Assembly: GCF_946151055.1 (NCBI RefSeq)
Contig: NZ_CAMGYZ010000001.1
Coordinates: 1 to 64,000 of the forward strand
DNA: 64,000 nucleotides
Direction: 5' to 3'
Origin: Bacillus sp. Marseille-Q3570
Lineage (GTDB): Bacteria > Bacillota > Bacilli > Bacillales > Fictibacillaceae
Shown: piece after piece, positions 15,371 to 25,202 of the stretch
How positions within the stretch are numbered: the stretch's first letter is position 1
How the letters are laid out: every line of letters begins with the position of its first letter
Notes under the pieces: model-generated
What the model saw: only the letters and a program-made list of their open reading frames with translations
Databases searched by the model: none
Told to the model about the DNA's origin: nothing
Program-made: the position numbers and the translations under genes

Positions 15371-15411
15371 AAAGCAACTGATCTAGTCACAGTCAGTTGC
15401 TTTATGTTTTT
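15371..15411 (+). terminator. Intrinsic terminator after the ABC-F gene
   Basis: AAAGCAACTGA (15371-15381) pairs with TCAGTTGCTTT (15393-15403), followed by a T-rich run. Confidence 0.8.
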
Positions 15412-15444
15412 ACCTGTCTTAATTTGTTAATGGGGGTTTAAGTT

Positions 15445-15912
15445 TTAATCATTTTTCTTATTGCCATCTTTTTCATTTAACAGATCATCATCTGAAGGTG
15501 CAAATTCCTCGCCAACCTCTGTGGCATATTTTTGAACATCAACATCCGCTTTTGACGGTCGTAAAGGGTTTGTGACTTCGATGAAAATGTGATACACAAA
15601 TTCTGAAATCGCAATAAACAGGGCAGCCAGGGCAGCACCCCAAAATTGGTTGGCGGCAGTATCGATATAGGGATCGGCAAAAAGCCAAAACACAATAAAA
15701 ACTAAACCGAGATCCGCAATCGTGGCAATGAAATTACCCAGTTTCTTCAATACATATAAATCCCCAATGACATATCCGACTACCGTAATCAACACTGACA
15801 TCCAAAATATATTTCCAATCGGCACACCGAAAAATACGGTCAGTGTGACATAAGCAATACATATGGTTATCAGGAACTTTGAAAGTATAGCTACAATGTG
15901 TCGTACATTCAA
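15445..15912 (-). CDS. YndM-like (DUF2512) membrane protein
   Basis: The 155-residue product has four to five membrane helices (for example ITICIAYVTLTVFFGV, FWMSVLITVVGYVIGDLYVL and LGLVFIVFWLF) and an acidic, soluble C-terminal tail of about 40 residues ending DGNKKND. It fits the YndM/DUF2512 family, known from spore formers but of unknown function. The start is TTG at 15912 because AAAGGAG lies 9 bases upstream; the longer frame to 15960 would contain that site. Confidence 0.75.
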   Translation of the reverse strand: MNVRHIVAILSKFLITICIAYVTLTVFFGVPIGNIFWMSVLITVVGYVIGDLYVLKKLGNFIATIADLGLVFIVFWLFADPYIDTAANQFWGAALAALFIAISEFVYHIFIEVTNPLRPSKADVDVQKYATEVGEEFAPSDDDLLNEKDGNKKND

Positions 15913-16113
15913 TGTAATAATCTCCTTTATTATGAATTTGCCTATCCCTATTTTCACCAAAGTCTTTCGTATTATTTATTCTGCAGTTCATTTTTCCGGG
16001 ATTCATGCATATTCAAATAGGGATTAGGCTTTATCCAAAGGCTCTGTCAGTTTTCATTGCTGACTTCGGCCTGCGAGCAATCCCCGATCCTATTCCAAAA
16101 GGAGAGATTACAA

Positions 16114-17700
16114 ATGAAACTCTCATTGTTCACCAATCCGCTTCCGACTCCAAAAGTGCTAAGACCGATATATAAAAAAGATGGGATCCAATACTACGAA
16201 GTTACAATGAAGCAAGCCTATCAAAACCTGCATAAAGATTTGCCAGATACAATCATTTGGGGTTATCAGGGGATTTATCCTGGGCCATTGATTGAAGTAG
16301 AAAAGAAACAAAACGTGCAGGTGAAATGGATGTGCGATTTACCTGGCGAGATGCTTTTGCCACTGGACAAAACTGTACATGGTGCCCATCCTCCAACTCC
16401 GGAAGTACGTACTGTCGTCCATCTTCATGGGGCAAAAGTTCGCCCGGAAAATGACGGTTATCCTGACGCATGGTTTACAACAAATTTCAACCAAGTAGGG
16501 CCATTTTTTACGACTGAAATCTACGAATATCCGAATGATATGGACGCAACGATGCTTTGGTACCATGACCATGCAATTGGTATCACTAGACTTAATATTT
16601 ATGCAGGATTAGCAGGCATGTATATTATTCGTGATAAAAACGAACGCAATCTTAACCTGCCTGAAGGAAAGTATGAAATCCCGTTGTTGATCCAAGACCG
16701 GGCATTCAATCCAGATGGGACATTGTTCTATCCTGCTAAACCTGGAGACCAGAATCCACCAGTTTTTCCCTCTGTTGTTCCCGAGTTTTTTGGAGATACG
16801 ATTCTCGTAAACGGAAAGGTATGGCCATATCTTGAAGTGGAACCTCGTAAATACAGACTACGTATGGTTAACGGATCAAATGCACGATTTTTTCGGTTAT
16901 CGTTAAGTAACGGGGCCTCGTTCTACCAAATCGGGACTGATGGTGGACTCATGGAGTATCCGGTTGAAATCAAAGAGTTTTTATTGTCTCCTGGTGAACG
17001 GATCGATGTCATCGTGGATTTTTCTTTGTACAAAAACCAGACAATCACGTTGAAAAACACAGCCAAAGCACCCTTTCCGGAGGGAGATGCTCTAGATCCT
17101 TCTACTACTGGGCAGATCATGCAGTTTAAAATCACGATTCCCATAACAGGTATAGATACCAGCGTCATCCCGAAGTACCTTAGAAAGATCAAATGGCTTG
17201 TTGAAAAGAAGGCGATGAAAGAGCGTTTTCTAACGTTAGTACATCTAAAAGATGAATACGGACGTCCGCTTATGTTGTTGGATGACAAGCGGTGGGATGA
17301 TCCTATTACTGAGAAACCAGGATTAGGTACAATAGAGATTTGGAATTTCATCAATATCAGTGAGGATTCACATCCGATCCATCTGCATCTCATCCAATTT
17401 CAAATCTTGAGCAGACAGTCTTTCGATGTTGATTTTTACAACGAAACTGGTGAACTTAAATTTACGGGTGAGAAGGAAGGACCATTAAAAACGGAAAAGG
17501 GATGGAAAGATGTCGTGAATGCCCATCCAGGTGAGGTGACCAGGATCATTGGGAAGTTCCAGCCATATGCAGGCCGTTACGTCTGGCACTGTCACATGCT
17601 GGAGCATGAAGATCAAGAAATGATGCGCCCTTATGAGGTGATAGAAAGACCAGTTTTTCCACGATTATTAAAAAAATTCATAGGTTATAAAAGAACATAG
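16114..17700 (+). CDS. cotA: CotA-type multicopper oxidase (spore coat laccase)
   Basis: The 528-residue protein has three cupredoxin domains and aligns by eye with B. subtilis CotA over its whole length. All copper motifs are present: HLHG (about 103-106), WYHDHA (about 149-154), HPIHLHL in domain 3 and the WHCHMLEHE type-1/type-3 signature near the end. There is no signal peptide, as expected for an outer spore coat enzyme made in the mother cell. It oxidises phenolics or bilirubin-like substrates and makes spore pigment. ATG 16114 follows AAAAGGAGAG; an upstream in-frame start at 16057 would include that site. Confidence 0.92.
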   Translation: MKLSLFTNPLPTPKVLRPIYKKDGIQYYEVTMKQAYQNLHKDLPDTIIWGYQGIYPGPLIEVEKKQNVQVKWMCDLPGEMLLPLDKTVHGAHPPTPEVRTVVHLHGAKVRPENDGYPDAWFTTNFNQVGPFFTTEIYEYPNDMDATMLWYHDHAIGITRLNIYAGLAGMYIIRDKNERNLNLPEGKYEIPLLIQDRAFNPDGTLFYPAKPGDQNPPVFPSVVPEFFGDTILVNGKVWPYLEVEPRKYRLRMVNGSNARFFRLSLSNGASFYQIGTDGGLMEYPVEIKEFLLSPGERIDVIVDFSLYKNQTITLKNTAKAPFPEGDALDPSTTGQIMQFKITIPITGIDTSVIPKYLRKIKWLVEKKAMKERFLTLVHLKDEYGRPLMLLDDKRWDDPITEKPGLGTIEIWNFINISEDSHPIHLHLIQFQILSRQSFDVDFYNETGELKFTGEKEGPLKTEKGWKDVVNAHPGEVTRIIGKFQPYAGRYVWHCHMLEHEDQEMMRPYEVIERPVFPRLLKKFIGYKRT

Positions 17701-17763
17701 GCGAGATTAAAATAGCTTTCCAATATCGTGATCATTATTAGATGACAAGTCTTCTTATTAGTG

Positions 17764-18189
17764 TCATGCAACGTTTTCGGAGACCTCTTTCATGAAGTGA
17801 CCCGAACCCAACCATGCTGATAATGCAAACATAAGGTAGATGGCTTGTGTTGGATGGTTCCCCTGAAGCAACAATTGTAATCCGACTCCGATTCCTAATG
17901 AAGGGATGACGATCAACAATGTGCGCATGATCCTTTCAAACCCTTTATTACGGGGGAGTGGCCAGATCCTGGAGAAAATCACTCCTAAAGCCACCCCGAG
18001 AGCTGATACAATGATGATCTGAAAAATCACTGTTGGGGTAGGAAACGGCCATTCTGCAAGAAAGTGACCGATCAGATAAAATAATTCCAAGAATAATGCA
18101 ATCCCTAGGGCTTTTCGAATGACTTTCAAATCCAAATATGGTTGAAACATATATAACCCTAGAGTTACTATTCCAAAGAATACTGTCAT
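17764..18189 (-). CDS. Membrane protein of unknown function
   Basis: The 141-residue product has about five hydrophobic helices, including VFFGIVTLGLYMF, IRKALGIALFLELFYLIGHFLAEWPFP, IIIVSALGVALGVIFSRIWPL and LLIVIPSLGIGVGLQLLLQG, ending with ALSAWLGSGHFMKEV. I do not recognise the family. ATG 18189 follows AAAGGAGGAA; the longer frame to 18252 is not needed. It converges with cotA. Confidence 0.65.
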   Translation of the reverse strand: MTVFFGIVTLGLYMFQPYLDLKVIRKALGIALFLELFYLIGHFLAEWPFPTPTVIFQIIIVSALGVALGVIFSRIWPLPRNKGFERIMRTLLIVIPSLGIGVGLQLLLQGNHPTQAIYLMFALSAWLGSGHFMKEVSENVA

Positions 18190-18327
18190 GAAAATTCCTC
18201 CTTTGAAAAGGGACTCTGATAAACCGATTGTTTTATGTATGGCGCAGACCAAAACATCAATTTTGTTTTGATCTGCTTTTTTGTTTTGGATGTGTGTTCG
18301 TGAATAGAAACGGACACCATGAGCGTT

Positions 18328-18450
18328 ACATCAACAACTTTTAAAGAAAACTTGGCGAACCAAGCCTTTTGTAGGTTGAGCCTTAGTTGCCCTTATACTG
18401 AAGAACGTATTTTATACTTTCTTTAAGTGCAAGAGCAACGAAAACAGCCT
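18328..18450 (+). repeat. Repeat family R1, 3' core copy
   Basis: The copy runs from ACATCAACAACTTTTAAAGAAAACTTGGCG through GTAGGTTGAGCCTTAGTTGCCCTTATACTGAAGAACGTA to CTTTAAGTGCAAGAGCAACGAAAACAGCC. It keeps the long hairpin but lacks the 5' half. The rest of this 355-base gap holds a stem with T-run at 18244-18282 (GCAGACCAAAAC/GTTTTGATCTGC) that may be a terminator on the plus strand. Confidence 0.75.
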
Positions 18451-18544
18451 ACAAAAAAAACTCTGGTGTCCGTTAGCGGTCTTTCTGGAACTGTCAACAG
18501 GAATCCTGAGAATTCCCCCTAATGCGGTGCCCCAAAGGATCAAG

Positions 18545-20230
18545 TCATCCAGTCTTGTCCATCACTTTCGGAACGCGGATATCTTCCACCATCTGTTGGA
18601 TTTCTTCTGGTGGTGCAGCTGTGCGTCTCGATACAATGAAGGAGATGATGAAGTTCAAGAGTGCTCCGACGACACCGATCCCTTGTGCTGTTATACCGAG
18701 GAAGCTCTCGATTACTGGGGTCTCTGTGCCGAATACTTGCGGCGAGCGCATTAGTAGAATCATGATGACTGTAAATGCTAATCCGACTGACATCCCCCAG
18801 ATGGCGCCTTCACGATTCATCCTCTGATCGAAGATTCCCAGCAAGATCGCGGGGAATAGGCTAGCTGCTGCCAGACCGAATGCAAATGCAACAACTTCAC
18901 CGACAAACCCTGGTGGATTGACACCGAAATAGCCGGCAACGATGACAGCAAGGAAAATCATGATCCTACCGACTTTGAGCCGTTGCTGTTCACTCGCATT
19001 CGTTTTGTAGATTCGATAATAGATGTCATGTGAAACGGCACTAGACATTGCAAGCAAAAGCCCCGAAGCAGTTGATAGCGCAGCGGCAAGTCCTCCTGCT
19101 GCAACAAGGGCTATGACAATAGGCGCGAGCTCAGCAACCTCCGGTGTGGAGAGTACAATGATATCCGGATCAATCGTCACTTCATTCGATGCTGTGTCGG
19201 AAGAAAAGGCTAAAACCCCATCACCATTCTTATCTTCCAATGTCAATAAACCCGTTTCCTCCCATTTCGTTACCCAGGCTTCTTCACGGACCTGTTCAAT
19301 TGATTGATCATTGAAACTGTTGATCAAGTTATATTTCGCAAATACTCCGATTGCCGGAGCAGTTGTATAAAGAAGGGCGATGAATAACAACGCCCACCCA
19401 GCTGACCATCGAGCTGCACGGACATTTTTCACAGTATAGAAACGGATGATCACGTGGGGAAGACCGGCTGTCCCAATCATAAGAGCAAGGGTGACTGCGA
19501 ATACATTCAGTCCAGACATGTCCGTAAATGGTGCAACATATTCTTTCAAGCCGAGTTCAACCTGTAATACGCTCAACTCTTTTGCGATGTCACTGAACGT
19601 AAGGGCTAACTGCGGCACAGGATTACCAGTCAGTTTGAACGAAATCGCAATGGCTGGAATCAAAAAAGCGACGATCAGAATCGAATACTGCACCACCTGC
19701 GTCCAAGTGATCCCTTTCATCCCTCCAAGCACAGCGAAAAATGCGACAATTGCCATGCCGATGAGGACGCCGACAACAATATCCACTTGTAAATATCTAC
19801 TGAAAACGATCCCGACACCACGCATCTGACCCGCTACGTATGTTAAGGAGATGAAGAGTGTCGCGACAGCTGCTACTGCTCTGGCACCGTTGGAATAATA
19901 GCGGTCCCCGATAAAATCCGGCACGGTATACCTACCGAACTTCCGTAGATAGGGGGCAAGAAGAAGTGCAAGTAGAACATATCCACCTGTCCAACCCATC
20001 AGATAAATCGTACCATCGTAACCTAAGAAAGAAATCAGGCCAGCCATCGAGATGAAGGATGCGGCTGACATCCAATCTGCTGCAATTGCAGCGCCATTGG
20101 CTGCTGCTGGTATATCTTTTCCTGCTACGAAAAAGTTACTGGTATCTTTTACTTTTGAACGCCAACCTATATATAAGTAGATGGCAAATGTAAGGATGAC
20201 AAGGGTCAATGTAAGAGCTTCTACACTCAT
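18545..20230 (-). CDS. Sodium:solute symporter, large subunit
   Basis: The 561-residue protein belongs to the SSS family near ActP/acetate permeases. It shows FFVAGKDIPAAANGAAIAADWMSAASFISMAG, the typical first core helices, about 13 membrane segments, and an unusual soluble insert around residues 310-360 (LEDKNGDGVLAFSSDTASNEVTIDPD) with an EF-hand-like DKNGDG. The stop of the upstream DUF4212 gene overlaps its start by 4 bases; that pairing of a small DUF4212 subunit with a large SSS subunit is the known two-part sodium/solute symporter type. It probably imports acetate or another organic acid. Confidence 0.88.
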   Translation of the reverse strand: MSVEALTLTLVILTFAIYLYIGWRSKVKDTSNFFVAGKDIPAAANGAAIAADWMSAASFISMAGLISFLGYDGTIYLMGWTGGYVLLALLLAPYLRKFGRYTVPDFIGDRYYSNGARAVAAVATLFISLTYVAGQMRGVGIVFSRYLQVDIVVGVLIGMAIVAFFAVLGGMKGITWTQVVQYSILIVAFLIPAIAISFKLTGNPVPQLALTFSDIAKELSVLQVELGLKEYVAPFTDMSGLNVFAVTLALMIGTAGLPHVIIRFYTVKNVRAARWSAGWALLFIALLYTTAPAIGVFAKYNLINSFNDQSIEQVREEAWVTKWEETGLLTLEDKNGDGVLAFSSDTASNEVTIDPDIIVLSTPEVAELAPIVIALVAAGGLAAALSTASGLLLAMSSAVSHDIYYRIYKTNASEQQRLKVGRIMIFLAVIVAGYFGVNPPGFVGEVVAFAFGLAAASLFPAILLGIFDQRMNREGAIWGMSVGLAFTVIMILLMRSPQVFGTETPVIESFLGITAQGIGVVGALLNFIISFIVSRRTAAPPEEIQQMVEDIRVPKVMDKTG

Positions 20231-20547
20231 GTCGATACCCCCTTGTCCTTAGACGAAGAGTCTTCTGTCAGGATCACTTCCTGAACATCATACTCCTTAT
20301 CCAGTTTGTCCATTCGAATTGCATAATAAAAGGTCAATATCAAGAATGTGATGATCGATCCTTGCTGTGCAAACCAGAATGCCAGAGGAACACCAAAGAA
20401 CTGAATCTCACTAAGAGGTTTTGCAAGAATAATTGCAGCAACTAAAGAAACGAGTGCCCAGATCACTAGCAAAATTCTGATCAAACGGGTATTTTTCTTC
20501 CAATATTCCTTTTGCTTGTGCGACAAATCCTGCTGTGTTTCTTTCAT
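20227..20547 (-). CDS. Symporter small subunit (DUF4212)
   Basis: The 106-residue product has two membrane helices (LIRILLVIWALVSLVAAIIL and WFAQQGSIITFLILTFYYAIRM) with the family motif EYWKKNTRLI at the start and FFGVPLAFWFAQQGS before helix 2. It is the small subunit of the SSS-type transporter encoded next to it. ATG 20547 (MKETQQ) follows GGAGGTG at the right distance. Confidence 0.88.
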   Translation of the reverse strand: MKETQQDLSHKQKEYWKKNTRLIRILLVIWALVSLVAAIILAKPLSEIQFFGVPLAFWFAQQGSIITFLILTFYYAIRMDKLDKEYDVQEVILTEDSSSKDKGVST

Positions 20548-20885
20548 TTCCAGCACCTCCATAAATGGTTCCGTGACAAATCGGACTTATTACCGCAGCT
20601 AAAAGATCACGCATTAATCACCACCTTTCAGATTACACCACCCTCAAATCGACTTTATCTCTCTATACCCAAGATTATACATCAGTTATTTGAAAGTTCA
20701 AAATATTTAAAAATAATCGATATGAATTGATAATACAATTAATATTTTCCAAGTTTCATTTCAATTAAGAGATTCCTCACCAAAAATCAGCATGTATCTT
20801 ATAAACAGGCAATATAGTAAAAGTAGATAGGCTAATTAAGCAAAAATACGAGACAGCGATTTTCGTAATAAAGGAGAGGTGTCAA
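20548..20885. other. Divergent intergenic region (symporter / fixABCX)
   Basis: The 338 bases between the symporter operon and fixA are AT-rich and non-coding. Promoters for both directions must lie here, but I could not pick out convincing -35/-10 pairs. A palindromic AT-rich patch (ATCGATATGAATTGATAATACAATTAATAT, about 20717-20746) could hold an operator. Confidence 0.4.
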
Positions 20886-21713
20886 ATGCTGCATATCGTC
20901 GCTTGCATCAAGCAAGTGCCTGATACGAAAATCATCAAGATGAACCCTAAGACAAACACGATGGATCGGGCAAGTGCGCCAGCGATTTTGAATCCATATG
21001 ATGCACATGCCGTTGAGGAAGCAGTACGAATAAAGAACAGATATGGCGGTACAGTTTCAGTATTGACGATGGGACCGCCGCCAGCAGTAAAGGCAATCAA
21101 GAAGTGTATTGAAATCGGTGCTGATGAGGGGTACATGATTTCAGATCGCAGGTTTGCTGGTGCGGATACATTGGCAACTAGTTACGCCTTGACAAAAGCC
21201 CTGGAGAAGATTCAGAAAATCAAACCAGTGGACCTGATTCTATGCGGGAAGATGACAATTGATGGTGATACTGGACAAGTCGGGCCAGGAATCGCACGCC
21301 GTCTTGATATTCCTCCGCTGACCTCAGTGAAAAAGATGGAGGAAGTCAACCATGACACAGGACATATCATTGTTCATCGAAAAATAGAAGATGGACATGA
21401 GGTGATCGAATCCAGCCTTCCATGTTTGTTGTCAGTTGAAAAAGAAATCAATGAAGTTCCTTACTCTCCGTTCCCTAACATGATCAAGGCAGCAAGATAT
21501 GAACCCCATATCTGGTCTGTGGATGATCTGGAAGATGTAGATATCAAACAGCTTGGATTGAAAGGGTCACCAACCATTGTAGCGAAAGTTTGGGCACCAC
21601 CAAAACCTGAAGGCGGGAAAATGCTTGAAGGAAGCGCAAACGAACAAGTCGATCAAATCCTATCCGTCATTTTAGAAAAGAAAGAACTATTTGAAGCGAA
21701 GGGGGGATCTTGA
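20886..21713 (+). CDS. fixA: Electron transfer flavoprotein beta subunit, FixA type
   Basis: The 275-residue product starts with the ETF-beta signature MLHIVACIKQVPDT and has NPYDAHAVEEAVRIK, KCIEIGADEGYMISD and the ETF-beta loop VDLILCGKMTIDGDTGQVGPGIARRLDIP. The C-terminal extension and the fixBCX partners place it in the FixAB group, which bifurcates electrons from NADH to quinone and a low-potential ferredoxin. RBS AGGAGAGG precedes the start. It is the first gene of a tight four-gene operon. Confidence 0.92.
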   Translation: MLHIVACIKQVPDTKIIKMNPKTNTMDRASAPAILNPYDAHAVEEAVRIKNRYGGTVSVLTMGPPPAVKAIKKCIEIGADEGYMISDRRFAGADTLATSYALTKALEKIQKIKPVDLILCGKMTIDGDTGQVGPGIARRLDIPPLTSVKKMEEVNHDTGHIIVHRKIEDGHEVIESSLPCLLSVEKEINEVPYSPFPNMIKAARYEPHIWSVDDLEDVDIKQLGLKGSPTIVAKVWAPPKPEGGKMLEGSANEQVDQILSVILEKKELFEAKGGS

Positions 21714-22747
21714 TGAATCTTGAAGATTACCATGGCGTTTGGGTTTTTATCGAAGAGCAAGAAGGAACGATTGCTCCTGTTTCAATTGAATTATTAGGAG
21801 CAGGAAGACGATTGGCGGATAAAAGAGGTGTAGAACTCGCCGGCGTGATCATCGGTAATCAAGTGAAACCACTGGCAGCAACTGTATTCGAATATGGTGC
21901 AGATGTCGTCTATGTATATGACCAGACCATTTTCAAAGATTATCGGACTGAATCTTACATGAAAGCCCTTCTGCATTGTTGTGAAACGTATAAACCGGAA
22001 ATCATCCTGTTCGGAGCAACCTCCACCGGAAAGGACCTGGCGAGTGCAGTAGCGACTGACTTACCTACGGGATTGACCGCTGATACGACTGAATTGGACG
22101 TAGAGGAAGATACAGGACTTTTACTGGCCAGCCGGCCTGCATTCGGCGGGAATATCATGGCGACGATCCTATGTAAGAAATACCGTCCGCAAATGGCTAC
22201 CGTACGTCCCAAAGTGATGAAAGCGTTGGACGCTGAACCTGGCAGGACTGGAAAATTGATAGAAGAAAAGATTGATATAAAAGAAGAGGATATCCGTACG
22301 AAGGTATTGGAAATCGTTAAAGCGACTACCAAAAAAGTCCGGATCGACGAAGCAGATATCATTGTCGCAGGTGGGAAGGGGCTCGGCAGTGAAGAAGGTT
22401 TCCAGCTGGTCCATCGCCTGGCGGAAACGCTCGGTGGCGCTGTAGGAGCAAGCCGTGATGTGGTTGAAGCTGGATGGATCGAGCACCATCATCAGGTTGG
22501 GCAAACAGGGGTCACAGTTACACCAAAGATCTATTTTGCAATTGGCATTTCAGGAGCGATCCAGCACCTCGTCGGTATGAAAAACTCCAGTATGATCATT
22601 GCGATCAACAAAGATCCAGATGCTCCGATTTTCGAAGCATGCCATTATGGAATCGTAGGGGACGCCTTCGAAATCATACCACTACTCATCGAACAATTCA
22701 GCCATGCATTGGAAAAAGAGGAGGTCAATCATGTCGGAGAGGTTTGA
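21713..22747 (+). CDS. fixB: Electron transfer flavoprotein alpha subunit, FixB type
   Basis: The 344-residue product holds FAD in its C-terminal domain: [86 protein letters not shown], and a final [19 protein letters not shown]-terminal part has [28 protein letters not shown]. It forms the ETF dimer with FixA. ATG 21713 overlaps the fixA stop; a TTG one codon earlier is possible. Confidence 0.92.
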   Translation: MNLEDYHGVWVFIEEQEGTIAPVSIELLGAGRRLADKRGVELAGVIIGNQVKPLAATVFEYGADVVYVYDQTIFKDYRTESYMKALLHCCETYKPEIILFGATSTGKDLASAVATDLPTGLTADTTELDVEEDTGLLLASRPAFGGNIMATILCKKYRPQMATVRPKVMKALDAEPGRTGKLIEEKIDIKEEDIRTKVLEIVKATTKKVRIDEADIIVAGGKGLGSEEGFQLVHRLAETLGGAVGASRDVVEAGWIEHHHQVGQTGVTVTPKIYFAIGISGAIQHLVGMKNSSMIIAINKDPDAPIFEACHYGIVGDAFEIIPLLIEQFSHALEKEEVNHVGEV

Positions 22748-24026
22748 TTGTATTGTTGTCGGGGCTGGACCTGCTGGAATCGCCTGTGCCTATGAACTTG
22801 CCAAAGGCGGTGCAAAAGTACTCCTCATCGAGCGTGGTGAATATCCAGGTTCCAAAAATGTAATGGGGGGTGTTTTATACCGTCAAATGATGGAGGACGT
22901 CATTCCAGAATTTTATAAAGAAGCCCCATTAGAGCGCCCGATTGTTGAACAGCGATTCATGATGATGGATAAGGAATCTGCCGTCACATTTGGATATAAA
23001 GGATTGGAATGGGGGAAAGAACCATACAATAACTTCACTGTACTGCGCGCGAAATTCGACCAATGGTTTGCATCAAAAGCCGTGGAACAGGGAGCTTTGC
23101 TCATCAATGAAACAGTAGTGACGGAATGTATCGTTGAAGAGGGAAGAGTTGTCGGTGTCCGAACCGATCGTCCTGATGGGGATGTTTACGCTGATGTCGT
23201 CGTGCTTGCTGATGGTGTCAATTCCTTATTGGCAAAATCGCTTGGTTTCCATAAGGAGTACCGTCCGGATGAAGTGGCACTGGCTACAATGGAAATTTTG
23301 AAGTTGGATAAAAAAATCATCGAAGACCGTTTCAACCTCGAACCGAACCAGGGTTGTACCATCGAGCTTTTCGGTGATGCGACAAAAGGGATCCTTGGTA
23401 CAGGCTTCCTCTACACGAATAAAGATTCGTTAAGTATTGGCGTCGGTACGTTATTATCCGGGCTCATCAAGCATAAAATCAGACCATATGAATTACTTGA
23501 ATATGTGAAGAACCATCCGATGATCCGACCTTATCTCCAAGGAAGTGAGCAGCAGGAATATTTGGCTCATCTCATTCCTGAAGGTGGTTATAAGTCTATG
23601 GGCAAGGTCGTAGGTGATGGCGTCATTGTTGTTGGTGATGCGGCCCAACTCGTCAATGCGATCCATCGGGAAGGTTCCAACCTCGCCATGACATCCGGCA
23701 GGATCGCCGCAGAAACCGTCCTTTTAGCGATGCAAGCTGGTGATTTTTCAGAAGCGTTATTGGATCGGTACCGCGTCAAGTTGTTGAATAGTTTCGTAGG
23801 CCAGGATATGAAGAAATACAAAGATTCGACTCACCATTTCGATAAGTTCCCGCAGTATTTCGATCAATATATCCCGATGGTGAATAAGGCTGCAAGTCAG
23901 ATGTTCACGGTAGATGGAAAATCGAAATGGGAGAAGCAAAAGAAAATCTTCAAGGACATCGGATCTCCTCGGGAAAAAATCAAAATCGCTCGAGATGTTT
24001 ATCGGGCTTGGAAGGTGATGAAATAA
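22731..24026 (+). CDS. fixC: ETF-quinone oxidoreductase, FixC type
   Basis: The 431-residue flavoprotein starts with the dinucleotide-binding motif [23 protein letters not shown]. It also has GEYPGSKNVMGGVLY, ADGVNSLLAKSLG, GVGTLLSGLIK and the second FAD motif GVIVVGDAAQLVNAIHREGSNLAMTSGRIAAE. FixC takes electrons from FixAB and, with FixX, passes them to the quinone pool. ATG 22731 follows GAGGAGG; the fixB end overlaps by 17 bases. Confidence 0.92.
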   Translation: MSERFDCIVVGAGPAGIACAYELAKGGAKVLLIERGEYPGSKNVMGGVLYRQMMEDVIPEFYKEAPLERPIVEQRFMMMDKESAVTFGYKGLEWGKEPYNNFTVLRAKFDQWFASKAVEQGALLINETVVTECIVEEGRVVGVRTDRPDGDVYADVVVLADGVNSLLAKSLGFHKEYRPDEVALATMEILKLDKKIIEDRFNLEPNQGCTIELFGDATKGILGTGFLYTNKDSLSIGVGTLLSGLIKHKIRPYELLEYVKNHPMIRPYLQGSEQQEYLAHLIPEGGYKSMGKVVGDGVIVVGDAAQLVNAIHREGSNLAMTSGRIAAETVLLAMQAGDFSEALLDRYRVKLLNSFVGQDMKKYKDSTHHFDKFPQYFDQYIPMVNKAASQMFTVDGKSKWEKQKKIFKDIGSPREKIKIARDVYRAWKVMK

Positions 24027-24325
24027 TGAGCGAAGAAAAGAAGAAGGGACAGTCCATCGAAGAAAAGCAGTACCTCGTCCGTTTCAACGCTGACACGAAA
24101 TCTCATCTCCATGTGAAAAATCCAGAGATATGTATGACAGACTGTCCAGATAAAATATGCACGATTTTCTGCCCGGCAGAGATTTATAAGTGGGAAGACA
24201 TCCGGATGCATATCGGCTATGAAGGTTGTCACGAGTGTGGAAGCTGCCGGATTGGATGTCCGCATGAAAATATCGACTGGGTCTATCCCAAAGGCGGCCA
24301 TGGAATCATTTTCAGGTTGGGGTGA
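24026..24325 (+). CDS. fixX: Ferredoxin-like protein FixX
   Basis: The 99-residue product has the FixX Cys pattern: an upstream ICMTDCPDKICTIFCPAEIY set and the 4Fe-4S motif CHECGSCRIGCP, then ENIDWVYPKGGHGIIFRLG. It works with FixC at the membrane quinone. The ATG at 24026 overlaps the fixC stop by one base. A terminator follows. Confidence 0.92.
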   Translation: MSEEKKKGQSIEEKQYLVRFNADTKSHLHVKNPEICMTDCPDKICTIFCPAEIYKWEDIRMHIGYEGCHECGSCRIGCPHENIDWVYPKGGHGIIFRLG

Positions 24326-24333
24326 TGTGATAA

Positions 24334-24372
24334 AAAGTGTGGGAGCGATATTGTAGCTCTCACATTTTTTTG
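24334..24372 (+). terminator. Terminator of fixABCX
   Basis: AAGTGTGGGAGC (24335-24346) pairs with GCTCTCACATTT, with T residues after it; the loop is GATATTGTA. Confidence 0.8.
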
Positions 24373-24649
24373 TGCACGGAAGTTTATTGATCAGAAAAAT
24401 TGCCGCTTGATGCAATTCCCAAAACAAAGTAGAGTGCTCCAATTTTGTAAATTCTCAGCTTATGTTTGTAAATTTGTTAGGTATTTCAAAAACAGTGAGT
24501 AATTTGGAAAATGTAGCGACTCGGAAAAATGAGGGGATAGTCAGAAGGTGGAGATAGGGGGACCAGCTTTTTATGTAAATTCTTTCTTTGTACATTGTTT
24601 CACATATATGTTCAAAAAGAGAGGGAAATCATTATGATTTTTCTCTTAT
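24373..24649. terminator. Gene-free gap ending in a terminator for the minus-strand gene
   Basis: The gap has no gene. Its end (24616-24650) contains AAGAGAGGGAAATCAT and ATGATTTTTCTCTT, which on the minus strand form a stem followed by TTTTTG, a good terminator for the gene ending at 24650. Confidence 0.55.
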
Positions 24650-24976
24650 TTAATTGGCAATCATGCATAATTGATCTTCTTTAGCTATCTTTTCAAGCTG
24701 GACGGTGAAATCGATGGCCTCGTGGATCGATTGGAAGCAGTCTGATACATAATACGGTTGCTTATAGTCGAATCCTCCACATTTTTTTGAAGGAAAGACA
24801 ACAACATTCCATTGGTACGCACCTGTCATTTTATCCATTTCAGTACCTTCAAGCGCGATGAGCCAGTGGGTGTATATATCACACTGTGATTTCTCCTGCA
24901 CAGAGAGCAAGTCAGCTTTACCAATCACCACAAGTGACCTTTGATAAAACTCACCATAATTAGGGGCGTTTTTCAT
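24650..24976 (-). CDS. Hypothetical protein
   Basis: The 108-residue soluble product (MKNAPNYGEFYQRSLVVIGKADLLSVQEKSQCDIYTHW...) has an alpha/beta look, two conserved-looking Cys (one in KKCGGFDY), and no membrane segment or signal peptide. I do not recognise it. ATG 24976 follows AAGGAG by 8 bases. A terminator lies just beyond its end, so it is a monocistronic gene. Confidence 0.6.
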   Translation of the reverse strand: MKNAPNYGEFYQRSLVVIGKADLLSVQEKSQCDIYTHWLIALEGTEMDKMTGAYQWNVVVFPSKKCGGFDYKQPYYVSDCFQSIHEAIDFTVQLEKIAKEDQLCMIAN

Positions 24977-25202
24977 CGGCAGCACTCCTTTTTCATTTCG
25001 ATAACCTGTCTGATTTCACAGGTACGAGTATGATTATTTGATATTACTATCAGTATATGTTTCAATTTCCTTAAAGATTTTAATTTTTTATAATTTTTAA
25101 AAAATATTTACGCACAGGTTATTATTTCCTCAGGAGTATCTTGAATTTCGCTAGAAAGCTCGTACTAATTTATCAGCTTATTATTTCAAAAGGAGTGATT
25201 TC

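Noticed and set aside
18241-18282. Hairpin with T-run as terminator of cotA
   Set aside because: It lies 540 bases after cotA and beyond a minus-strand gene, so no clear link to a transcript could be made; noted only within the R1 entry at 18328.
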